Assembly (NCBI RefSeq): GCF_014205845.1 | Contig: NZ_JACHCR010000003.1 | Coordinates: 124,001-188,000 of the forward strand | DNA: 64,000 nt | Source: Mucilaginibacter cryoferens | GTDB taxonomy: Bacteria; Bacteroidota; Bacteroidia; Sphingobacteriales; Sphingobacteriaceae | Reading direction: 5' to 3' | Shown here: one piece after another, positions 36,645-44,742 of the stretch | Layout of the letters: each line of letters opens with the position of its first letter | How positions within the stretch are numbered: the first letter of the stretch is position 1 | Position numbers and translations under genes: made by a program | The notes under the pieces: generated by a model | What the model saw: the letters and a program-made list of their open reading frames with translations, nothing else | What the model was told of the DNA's origin: nothing | The model's database searches: none

Positions 36645-37640
36645 ATGGCCGAAACTCCCCTAGTCTCAATTGCCCTGTGCACCTACAACGGCGCCCGATA
36701 CCTTTCCCAGCAACTGGACACGCTGATCGCCCAAACGTACGGCAATATCGAGATCATTGCGGTAGACGACTGCTCGACAGACGGCACGCACGAAATATTA
36801 ACCCAGTATGCACAACTCCATAAGCAGATAGCTGTTTATAAAAACAAGAGTAACGTTGGATTCGCAAGGAACTTTGAAATCGCGTTTCGGCACTCCAAGG
36901 GCGAGTTTCTCGCGTTCTGCGACCAGGACGACCTGTGGCACCCGGACAAGATACGGCTTCAGGTGGAGTGCATCGGCGACAACCAGCTTATCTACCACGA
37001 CTCCGAGTTTATCGATGCTGACGGCAAACTACTTTCGTACCGAAGCCCTTACAGCCTGGATGAAAATGACATCCGCAACAGCAGCAGGATGTCGGCTTTT
37101 TACAACTTCTACAGAGGGAGCGAGCCGGAAGTCTTTTTGTTGGAAAACTGTGTTTCCGGCCATACCATACTGGTCCGCAGGTCCCTCTTGAGGCATGCGC
37201 TGCCATTCGACAGGCACTTCTATCACGACTGGTGGCTGGCCTACGTGGCCGTCAACATGGGGACGATCGACTACATTCCCGAGTGTTTGGTCAAGTACCG
37301 GCGTCACGACGAAAGTGCCACGATAAAGGATGTTCTGACCGAATCGCAGAAGCTAAGGGAGAATATCAGGTGGCTTGGGCACTGCCTGCAGTTCGCAAAA
37401 AACAGGAATCCCCGGTTCGTCAAGTCCCTACACAACCTGTACAGCAGCTATACCGGCCAGTTCCTTTCGCTGCGCCTTTGGTGGATGCTCAGGAAAAACG
37501 GCGACAAACTCTTTTGCACGATAAAGAAAAGCGACGCGGTGCGGAAGCGGTATATAAACCGTTTCTTTTGGGGCATAAGAACGCGGGACCTGTGGTATTC
37601 CCATATTAAAAAGAACCCCGAAAAAACATTTCATGCTTAA
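36645..37640 (+). CDS. GT2 family glycosyltransferase
   Basis: A 331-residue GT-A fold glycosyltransferase family 2 protein that transfers a sugar from a nucleotide-sugar donor in the cytoplasm. It opens TPLVSIALCTYNGARYLSQQ, with VDDCSTDGT for nucleotide binding, FCDQDDLWHPDKI as the metal/acceptor DXD-equivalent and YHDWWLAYVAVN later, a pattern common in O-antigen and capsule rhamnosyltransferase-like enzymes. Encoded in a high-GC block with two further transferases in the same direction. Close to the GT2 at 38894 in the first 120 residues. Confidence 0.9.
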   Translation: MAETPLVSIALCTYNGARYLSQQLDTLIAQTYGNIEIIAVDDCSTDGTHEILTQYAQLHKQIAVYKNKSNVGFARNFEIAFRHSKGEFLAFCDQDDLWHPDKIRLQVECIGDNQLIYHDSEFIDADGKLLSYRSPYSLDENDIRNSSRMSAFYNFYRGSEPEVFLLENCVSGHTILVRRSLLRHALPFDRHFYHDWWLAYVAVNMGTIDYIPECLVKYRRHDESATIKDVLTESQKLRENIRWLGHCLQFAKNRNPRFVKSLHNLYSSYTGQFLSLRLWWMLRKNGDKLFCTIKKSDAVRKRYINRFFWGIRTRDLWYSHIKKNPEKTFHA

Positions 37641-37977
37641 TGTCCATCGGTTTGTGGGGCGGAGGAAATCGAGATTTTTTATTCCTGTTCTAGTGTCATT
37701 ATTGAAAAGTAGTTAACTGGCTACCGCCGCGCCGGCTTCGACAACTTAGTGATAGGCATTGCCATATCGAACCACAGCGGCATCATGCAGGACACAAACA
37801 TGGGCAGTCCATTTCAGGAAAGTTATCGAAATCACCACGTATACAGTAGGCCCAGGCATGTAAGGCCTCCGAATAAATTTGAAACTGCGGACAATTGTTC
37901 GCGTTTTTTTTTGCTTGAAGCCTCGCTTGATTGACTTTTTTAGGCGGCCAGAACAGCCTCTCCCTCGACGTTTTTAG
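37641..37977 (+). other. Spacer with a possible decayed coding fragment
   Basis: A frame is open from 37713 to 37934 (IGIAISNHSGIMQDTNMGSP among its residues) with protein-like makeup, but no family was recognised and it has no convincing start. It may be a worn-out piece of another surface-polysaccharide gene or noncoding. Low confidence. Confidence 0.25.
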
Positions 37978-37985
37978 TATATTTG
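37978..37985 (+). promoter_or_regulatory. -7 box TATATTTG before the StrF-like gene
   Basis: Exact match to TAnnTTTG, 57 bp ahead of the ATG at 38043. Its presence argues that the in-frame TTG inside this box is not the start codon and that the second transferase has its own promoter. Confidence 0.55.
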
Positions 37986-38042
37986 CGCCAACAAGCGCCC
38001 TTCATTTTGCTGTCGAGCGCTGCGCAATGTAACCGAAATACA

Positions 38043-38864
38043 ATGACCCAACTGCCAGAGTTTGTAAAGCGCGTCGAGCCGGAACCGTACATGTTCAGGT
38101 ACACGATCTGCACCCTTGTCACCGACCGGGACGAGTACGCGGAAATGGTGGGCTCCTTCATAAGGGCCGGGTTTACCGCCGCCGACTGCGAATATCTCAT
38201 GGTCAACAACGTCGAGGCGAACACGATGGATGCCTACGACGGCATAAACGTGTTCCTTCGCGGCGCCCGGGGCGAGTTCGTCATCCTCTGCCATCAGGAC
38301 ATAGTCTTGACGAACCCGGAAAGCCGGACCCTGCTTGAAAGCAGGATTTCGGAAATGGCGGTGCTGGACCCGAAATGGGCTGTCCTCGGAAACGCGGGTG
38401 CGGTTGACAGGCTGTACAAGCGGCAGGTATACAACATTGAGTACCCCGGCGGGGCGGTCGAAACTAAAGGAACATTTCCGCAGAAGGTATGCAGCGTCGA
38501 CGAGAACTTCATCCTGGTCAAAAAAAGCGCCGGCCTTTCGCTATCGAGGGACATTGGAGGCTTTCACTTTTACGGCCTCGACATATGCATGCTCGCGGAA
38601 CTGCGCGGATACAGCTGCTACGTGATCGACTTCCTCCTGCTCCACAAGAGTCGTGGCAACGCAGACGAGGCCTTCGAGAGCACTCTCAGGCGGGTCAAGG
38701 AAAAGTACTCTGCCTTCCTGAAGAGCAGGTACATCAACACTACTATTGGGAGCTTTTACCTGTCCGGCTCTCCCCTGAAGAACTGGATATTCGAGACGAG
38801 GCTGTTCAGGCGAGTGACCAAAACCTACGAGGAAATCAGGGCAAAAATTAATCCGGGCAGTTAG
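38043..38864 (+). CDS. StrF-like glycosyltransferase (GT-A fold)
   Basis: A 273-residue protein from the ATG at 38043 (MTQLPEFVKRVEPEPY). The frame extends 20 codons upstream, but that part overlaps the promoter. It carries YTICTLVTDRDEYAEMV, the characteristic GEFVILCHQDIVL (the HQD motif of the StrF/Glyco_tranf_2_5 group), LGNAGAVDRL and DENFILVKKS. Probably a glycosyltransferase in surface polysaccharide assembly. The next gene starts 29 bp later, so co-transcription with the following GT2 is likely. Assignment to the StrF group is from motif memory, so moderate confidence. Confidence 0.72.
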   Translation: MTQLPEFVKRVEPEPYMFRYTICTLVTDRDEYAEMVGSFIRAGFTAADCEYLMVNNVEANTMDAYDGINVFLRGARGEFVILCHQDIVLTNPESRTLLESRISEMAVLDPKWAVLGNAGAVDRLYKRQVYNIEYPGGAVETKGTFPQKVCSVDENFILVKKSAGLSLSRDIGGFHFYGLDICMLAELRGYSCYVIDFLLLHKSRGNADEAFESTLRRVKEKYSAFLKSRYINTTIGSFYLSGSPLKNWIFETRLFRRVTKTYEEIRAKINPGS

Positions 38865-38893
38865 TCGCTCCCCCCTGTCCAAATACGCATCAC

Positions 38894-39808
38894 ATGAAAA
38901 CACCCCTCGTATCCATCGCGCTGTGCTCCTATAACGGAGAAAAGTATGTCGCGGAACAGCTTGAAAGCATTATCACCCAGACATACGAAAATTTGGAAAT
39001 TATCGTCCTGGACGACTGCTCCACAGACTCGACGCCCGAAATTGTCAGGGCATACCAGGCCCGTGATCCGCGCGTCAGCCTCTACAGGAACGAGCACAAC
39101 CTGGGGTTCAACAAGAACTTCGAGAGGGCCGTGAGCCTCGCCACTGGCCGGTTCATCGCAATCAGCGATCAGGACGACGTTTGGGAGCCAAATAAAATAC
39201 AGGTGCTTATAGACAACATCAAGGATGCATGGCTGATCTTCTCGAACTCGCAGTACATGGAGGCGGACGGCACACGTACCGAAAGGAAGTTGCTGAAGGA
39301 CTTTTCGCTGACGGGAAGGAACTTCAAGATGCTTCTGCTCAATAACTTCGTCACCGGACACACTTCGATGTTTACCCGCGAACTCCTGGACCACGCACTT
39401 CCCTTTCCAGACGCGGGCTTCTACGACTGGTGGATGGGCTTCGTCGCGCTATATCATAATCGCCTGGCCTATGTTGACCGGGTACTGACAAGGTACCGTG
39501 CGCACGACGGCGCGGTGACAAGCAAGTCGCGGCTGAGCCCGGGGGAAAAGCACAGCTATTACTTCGAAATGATGTGTTCGCAGCTGTCAACGTTTGTTGC
39601 GTATCCCGAACTTCAAGTCAAAGATAGGTCTTACGTCGAGAGGCTCAACAGGGCATTGACGCTAAAGCGCATTAGGTTCTCGCTTCCGCTATTCAGAATG
39701 ATGCTCAAAGACTATGACGACCTGTTTTCGCTCATAAAGAGACGCAAAGGGCTGTCAAGGTTCAACTTCGCCCGCAGGTTCGCGAGGGCCGAAACTAAAT
39801 ACGCTTAG
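38894..39808 (+). CDS. GT2 family glycosyltransferase
   Basis: A 304-residue GT2 enzyme: TPLVSIALCSYNGEKYVAEQ, VLDDCSTDSTPEIV, AISDQDDVWEPNKI and FYDWWMGFVALYHNR. It is paralogous to the GT2 at 36645, sharing the order of all motifs; the pair probably add sugars to the same surface polysaccharide. High GC and codon choice (GAC, CGC, AGG) unlike the flanking core genes. Convergent with the GT92 gene across a 63-bp gap. Confidence 0.9.
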   Translation: MKTPLVSIALCSYNGEKYVAEQLESIITQTYENLEIIVLDDCSTDSTPEIVRAYQARDPRVSLYRNEHNLGFNKNFERAVSLATGRFIAISDQDDVWEPNKIQVLIDNIKDAWLIFSNSQYMEADGTRTERKLLKDFSLTGRNFKMLLLNNFVTGHTSMFTRELLDHALPFPDAGFYDWWMGFVALYHNRLAYVDRVLTRYRAHDGAVTSKSRLSPGEKHSYYFEMMCSQLSTFVAYPELQVKDRSYVERLNRALTLKRIRFSLPLFRMMLKDYDDLFSLIKRRKGLSRFNFARRFARAETKYA

Positions 39809-39871
39809 TATCTCGATCCCTGTCGGTGCCCTAGCAGGCTATGAGGCCGGCAGAAGCGGGCCTTGCCTCTT

Positions 39872-40684
39872 CTACTTCTTCCCGCGCAGAATGTCGAGGA
39901 TGGTGGTGTCCCTTACCTTGTTCGAGTCCTTGTCGTGATAGTAAAACTCGGCGATGTCGCGTCGCCGCCCGTCGTCCGCCAGTCCCCTGGCGATCTTGTC
40001 CTGATACTCCTCGAGGGATCTGCAATAGTAGTGGTTGAGCTGGATCAGTTCTGTACTGACATCCGAAAACGAATGCGGAATGCGCTCGAACCTTTCGCTT
40101 ACGGTGAACTTTCCCTTTTTGAACTTGAAGTAGTGCGGGTTTGCCGCCTTCCTGACGTACCTTGGCTGCACTATGCTCTTGATATGGCGATTGACGGAGA
40201 AGTTGGCGTCAGACCGCATCTGAAAGCTCTCGAGCTGCGGCCTGTTGGTTCTCGCGAGATGCCCGCTCGAGCCGAAGACCAGCCAGTTCATGCCGATCCC
40301 GCCATATTCCTCGTACGACGCAAGCAGGTCGGCAACGTTGTTGCCGTCGTTCTTGGGGACGATAAACTCGTCCACATCGATAAACGCCATCCACCGCGAC
40401 TCGCTCCCGAACCTTCTTATGCAGTCGCTGTAGGCCTTGGCCTGCACGGCCACGCCCCTATAGGTCCTCACCGTCGCGAGATGCGTCAGCCCGAGCTCGG
40501 CGAGCGTTTCCACAATCGGAATCCTGCTGCCGTTGTCGTAAAGGTAAAAATGCTCAACCCCTATCCCAGCGTGGTAGCCGATCCATTCCGCGAGGTATCC
40601 GTTCTCGTCTTTAACTATTGCGCACACTGCCAGGCGGTATGCCGGAACAGACGCAGTATTAAAAAGCCTATCCAATAAACCCAT
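39872..40684 (-). CDS. GT92-family glycosyltransferase
   Basis: A 270-residue protein taken from the ATG ending at 40684 (MGLLDRLFNTASVPAYRLAV); an in-frame 46-codon extension upstream has no domain-like makeup. It contains VCAIVKDENGYLAEWIGYH, FYLYDNGS, AFIDVDEFIVP (the DxD metal site) and LNHYYCRS, which fit glycosyltransferase family 92 (formerly DUF23), known from animal galactosyltransferases and bacterial polysaccharide loci. Part of the GC-rich block but in the opposite direction. Confidence 0.85.
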   Translation of the reverse strand: MGLLDRLFNTASVPAYRLAVCAIVKDENGYLAEWIGYHAGIGVEHFYLYDNGSRIPIVETLAELGLTHLATVRTYRGVAVQAKAYSDCIRRFGSESRWMAFIDVDEFIVPKNDGNNVADLLASYEEYGGIGMNWLVFGSSGHLARTNRPQLESFQMRSDANFSVNRHIKSIVQPRYVRKAANPHYFKFKKGKFTVSERFERIPHSFSDVSTELIQLNHYYCRSLEEYQDKIARGLADDGRRRDIAEFYYHDKDSNKVRDTTILDILRGKK

Positions 40685-41005
40685 GGAGCGAAAATATTCA
40701 ATTAATTTGAAAAGCACCCACTTTCGGGAGCACATTTTCAAAGGAAGCGTCTTCCCATGGCCACCTGCCGCCGGTTGGTTGAGCGGCGCCAAATCAAGCG
40801 CAAATCCCGATGTAAAAAACATTCCTATAGCCGGTACGCAAACTGAAACCGCTTACGGCTTTTGATTTAAAATGCCGGCGGATTTTTTTTCAACATCTTC
40901 TGGCGGCACGCTGGGGCTGAAGTTGCGAAGCGTTATTCTTCCCGAACACCATTAAAAAACAAACAACTGACAATCAGCAACAATTAATTTCATCCAAAAA
41001 ACCAA
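40685..41005. other. Intergenic region at right edge of the glycosyltransferase block
   Basis: Composition falls from high GC to the AT-rich background around 40.87 kb. No gene, integrase or tRNA was recognised here. Confidence 0.45.
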
Positions 41006-41048
41006 CCGAACGCTTATATTACTAATTACCAACAAATTAAGCGTTCGG
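41006..41048. terminator. Inverted repeat downstream of the serine hydrolase gene
   Basis: Perfect 11-bp arms CCGAACGCTTA (41006-41016) and TAAGCGTTCGG (41038-41048) separated by 21 bp, about 60 bp past the stop at 41107. Could be a weak terminator or a repeat remnant. Confidence 0.4.
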
Positions 41049-41106
41049 CCATTTTTAGAAACACCTATACTTCTAAAAAACCGAACACCCTTTAAATTGC
41101 TAACTT

Positions 41107-42912
41107 CTACAACCCTTTGTTTATCGCCCCATAAACCACATCCTGTATCCTTGGCCTTATGTTGAGGCTGCCCAGCTTACTGCTCACATTAGGGTTTACC
41201 CGGTTAGATAGAAATATGTAAACCAGGTTGTATTTAGGATCAACCCAGATACAGGTACCCGTAAAGCCGGTATGCCCATACGCCTGCGGCGACGCCAATT
41301 TGGATGGATAATTATGCTCGGGTATAGGGTCCCACCTATCAAATCCCAACCCCCGCCTGCTCACCGGCGATTGCTTGGAGGTAAACAGGTCAACTACCTC
41401 GGGCTTAAAGTATTGTATACCTCCGTAGGTGCCCCGGTTCAGCAACATCTGGTACAATATGGCCACGTCATTGGCGCTGGCAAACAGGCCTGCATGCCCG
41501 GCCACACCTCCCTTAAGGGCAGCTGTTGGATCGTGCACGTAACCATCCAACAAACTATGGCGGTATTCCTGATCGTTTTCTGTTGGGATTATCTGCGTAG
41601 CAGCAAACCTTTGAAGTGGCAAAAAGCCGGCGGTTTGCATCCCAAGCGGGGTATAAAATTGTTGCTGTACATATACATTTTCAGGGGTAGCGGTTATGCT
41701 CTCCACCACTTCCTGCATAAATAGCATGCTTACATCGCTATATACATACTGCCCGCGGGTTTTAAGCGGGGAGTTGAGCATATCGGGCAACATTACATCT
41801 TTATAATAATCCTTCCGCAAAAAATAATGCTCCGATACCTTAGTTGGATAAGCCGCCGATGAATCCGTACTATGGTCTGATGGCTTCACTTTTTCAAAAG
41901 ACTGTATATCTGGTATAAAACCGGCCTGGTGCAACAGTACCTCGCGTACCTTCACATCGTTTTTATTGCTGGTACGGGCCAGGGGCAGGTAATCGCCTAA
42001 AGTATTTTCTATGCTCAATTTACCCTGGTCAACCAGCTGCATGGCCTCTACCGTTGTTGCCGACACTTTGGTCATAGATGCCAGGTCGAAGATATCTGTA
42101 AGCTTATCTGGCATTACATTGTCATAGGTATGATAGCCGTAAGCTTTGTTAAAAATAACCTTACCATCCTTGGCAACCAATACCACACAACCAGGAGTAG
42201 CACGCTGATTAATAGCTTCCCGGGCTATCTGATCAATCTCTTGCAGGTTGTTGGAGTTGACGCCCACATCTTCGGGCACGCTGTATTGCAGCCTGGTTTG
42301 CTGGGTAACAAAGCCCATCCCGGTACTGTAAACCGGCGAATAGGTTTTAGTCAGCTTTTGCGTAATTGCTGTACCTCCAAATATGGCCTGGGCAGCGTAC
42401 GATGCAGATACCGGCGATACCCGCTCGGTCCAGATCACCGGCACAGTTACGTTGTTGAGTTTACTTAACAACGATCCATTACCAAAGGCCGCGATAATTA
42501 CCGTTTTGAGCTTTTGATTGGTATTGATAAAATCCAGTAACAATGGGTTGCCGAGATCGGCATCATTTACCTGCAATATGATTGTGTTGTACCATTTTAA
42601 ATCGGCAGCAAGCATATTCATATTTTTACCGTTGCCATCAAACACCTGTACTTTGGCATATTTATTCAGCAGGCTATCAAAGGCCGTGGCATACTGGTTG
42701 GTAAAATGCACGCTGGCAATTTTCAGCTCTTCCAGCTTTTGCAGCGGGATATTATACTTACTGTTGTTGAGTAAAACCGTAGAGTTTTGAACCAGCCGCT
42801 CCTCGGCAACATAGCTCTGCCCTGTAAAAGGTGGATTTTGCGCACAAGCGGTATTAAATAATGCAAACCCTAATAACACTACGGACACACAGCCCCATTT
42901 ACTTTTTATCAT
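41107..42912 (-). CDS. GH3 C-domain plus serine beta-lactamase-like hydrolase
   Basis: A 601-residue secreted protein. A signal peptide (to ~ACAQ) leads straight into a domain (~35-200) resembling the C-terminal alpha/beta domain of GH3 enzymes (AEERLVQNSTVLLNNSKYNI), followed by a class C beta-lactamase/DD-peptidase-like domain (~215-600) with SMTK (Ser279, Lys282), YSD at 391-393 and YGHTGFTGT. In Bacteroidota this pair usually follows a NagZ-type GH3 catalytic barrel in a ~1000-residue protein; here that barrel is absent. Likely acts on cell-wall peptides or esters. Its start overlaps the end of the amidohydrolase by 14 bp, indicating translational coupling. Confidence 0.82.
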   Translation of the reverse strand: MIKSKWGCVSVVLLGFALFNTACAQNPPFTGQSYVAEERLVQNSTVLLNNSKYNIPLQKLEELKIASVHFTNQYATAFDSLLNKYAKVQVFDGNGKNMNMLAADLKWYNTIILQVNDADLGNPLLLDFINTNQKLKTVIIAAFGNGSLLSKLNNVTVPVIWTERVSPVSASYAAQAIFGGTAITQKLTKTYSPVYSTGMGFVTQQTRLQYSVPEDVGVNSNNLQEIDQIAREAINQRATPGCVVLVAKDGKVIFNKAYGYHTYDNVMPDKLTDIFDLASMTKVSATTVEAMQLVDQGKLSIENTLGDYLPLARTSNKNDVKVREVLLHQAGFIPDIQSFEKVKPSDHSTDSSAAYPTKVSEHYFLRKDYYKDVMLPDMLNSPLKTRGQYVYSDVSMLFMQEVVESITATPENVYVQQQFYTPLGMQTAGFLPLQRFAATQIIPTENDQEYRHSLLDGYVHDPTAALKGGVAGHAGLFASANDVAILYQMLLNRGTYGGIQYFKPEVVDLFTSKQSPVSRRGLGFDRWDPIPEHNYPSKLASPQAYGHTGFTGTCIWVDPKYNLVYIFLSNRVNPNVSSKLGSLNIRPRIQDVVYGAINKGL

Positions 42913-44533
42913 ATACTTTAACTCCGTTTATATAGGTTTGGGTTACTTTAACTGTCGGCAATTCGCTGCCTTTTATTTTCATGATATCTTTATCCAGTAT
43001 CACAAAATCGGCATACTTACCTGGCTCTATGCTGCCCTTCTCTTTCTCTTCAAAATTGGCTTTGGCAGCCCAAATGGTTATACCTCTCAAGGCTTCCGTA
43101 CGACTCAAAGCATTCTCCGTTTGAAAGCCACCTTCAGGGAAACCTTTTAGGTCTTTACGTACTACTGCCGCATAAAACGTATACATCGGGTTAATATTTT
43201 CTACCGGAAAATCGGTTCCAAGCGGCATCCAGCCATTTTGTTGCAACAGGCTTTTATAGATATAACCCGACGTTTTCAATCTTTTATCGCCCAAACGCTT
43301 GCCGGCCCAGTACATATCTGAGGTGGCATGTGTTGGTTGTACCGATGGAATAATGCTGTTATCTCCAAAAAGTTTAACATCCTCTGGGGCCACTATTTGT
43401 GAGTGCTCAATTCTCCACCGACGGTCGTTCTTTCCTTTTAATACCGAGGCGTATATTTTAAGCATTACCCGGTTGGCCGAGTCGCCGATAGCATGGGTAC
43501 ACATCTGAAAACCCTTGGCCGCTATTTTTTGGGCAACCTCCTGAAAATGTGCCTGGCTGCTTAGTAAAAAACCATTCCATTTAGCCGAATCGGCATACGG
43601 TTTTAGTAAGCATGCTCCTCTTGATCCTAATGCACCATCGGCATAAACTTTAAACGCGCGTACATCTAAGCCAGGGGTTTTATAGGCTCCTCGTTTAAAC
43701 AGGTAATCGTAATTTTCGGGCCTGTCTGACAGCATTACATACATACGCATTTTTAATGAGCCTTTATGTTGCAGATCGGCAATTGTATTGATCATGGTAT
43801 AGGGTAAGCCACAATCATCAACCGTGGTTAAACCTACCTCGAAACAATTTTTTTGTGCCGATAGCAAGGCGTTCTCTACCACGGGTGCTGTTGGCTCAGG
43901 TATTTTGCGGGTAACTATGCCAACCGCATTATCAACCAATATCCCGGTGAGTTTACCTTTAACCGTTTCTACCTCGCCGCCGGCTATGGTCTGCCCCGGT
44001 TTTACACCGGCCAGGTTAAGTGCTGCCTGGTTGGCAATAATAGCATGGCCATCAACCCTGCTTAATATTACCGGCCGTACAGGGAACAGGCTATCCAATT
44101 TGGCTTTATCAGGAAATTGTTTTTTTGCCCAATCGTTTTGATCCCAGCCCCGGCCAATAATCCAGCCATCGGGATTGCGGGTGGCGTAGGCCTCCACAGA
44201 ATCTACCACCTCGTTCCAGCTTTTTGTACCGTCGAGACTTGCTTCCTGCAAACCGAGACCATATTCGTAAAAATGGGCATGCGCATCAATAAAACCTGGG
44301 TATACGGCAGCGCCTTTAACGTCAACAACTTCGTGGGCAAAGTATTTTTGTTCCAGGGTATCGGCATTGCCCACGGCAACAATTTTACCATGGTTTACCA
44401 CAAAGGCATTGGCCGTTGTAAAAGTGCTGTCGACGGTATAAACTACCGCGTTTTTTATTAAAAGATCGGCATTATACTCTTTTTGTTTGCAGGCTGCAGC
44501 CAAAAGCAGCAGCGCCGGCAATAGTTTCTTCAT
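42899..44533 (-). CDS. YtcJ-like amidohydrolase lipoprotein
   Basis: A 544-residue metal-dependent amidohydrolase (Amidohydro_3/YtcJ type). The start is the ATG ending at 44533, giving a lipoprotein signal MKKLLPALLLLAAACKQKE (Cys15); an upstream in-frame extension is not signal-like. Visible are the metal motif GFIDAHAHFYEYG, ILSRVDGHAIIANQAALNL, DDCGLPY, MCTHAIGDSANRVM, RIEHSQIV and LGTDFPVENINP. Substrate unknown. First gene of a two-gene leftward operon; its last 14 bases overlap the start of the serine hydrolase. Confidence 0.9.
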   Translation of the reverse strand: MKKLLPALLLLAAACKQKEYNADLLIKNAVVYTVDSTFTTANAFVVNHGKIVAVGNADTLEQKYFAHEVVDVKGAAVYPGFIDAHAHFYEYGLGLQEASLDGTKSWNEVVDSVEAYATRNPDGWIIGRGWDQNDWAKKQFPDKAKLDSLFPVRPVILSRVDGHAIIANQAALNLAGVKPGQTIAGGEVETVKGKLTGILVDNAVGIVTRKIPEPTAPVVENALLSAQKNCFEVGLTTVDDCGLPYTMINTIADLQHKGSLKMRMYVMLSDRPENYDYLFKRGAYKTPGLDVRAFKVYADGALGSRGACLLKPYADSAKWNGFLLSSQAHFQEVAQKIAAKGFQMCTHAIGDSANRVMLKIYASVLKGKNDRRWRIEHSQIVAPEDVKLFGDNSIIPSVQPTHATSDMYWAGKRLGDKRLKTSGYIYKSLLQQNGWMPLGTDFPVENINPMYTFYAAVVRKDLKGFPEGGFQTENALSRTEALRGITIWAAKANFEEKEKGSIEPGKYADFVILDKDIMKIKGSELPTVKVTQTYINGVKVYDKK

Positions 44534-44742
44534 AGGTCGGCGTTTTGTAGGAGAATAGAACAAGGAGCAAAGAACAAAGACAGATAACCAGAGCAACTCA
44601 TATTAAACGATTTATGACTCTTTATCTTTGCTCCTTTGTCTTTATTCTATCATCCTATTCATATACAATTATCAAATCATAAAGTTATGCCATCAAATAT
44701 TTAATTTAGCATCGAAAACGAAATTGAAGGGAATTTTTTTAA

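Noticed and set aside
38861..39394. 177-codon open frame on the - strand
   Set aside because: Antisense to the second GT2 gene, no recognisable motif.
39863..40678. 271-codon open frame on the + strand
   Set aside because: Antisense to the GT92 gene. The high GC of this block creates long spurious frames; the GT92 frame carries clear motifs.
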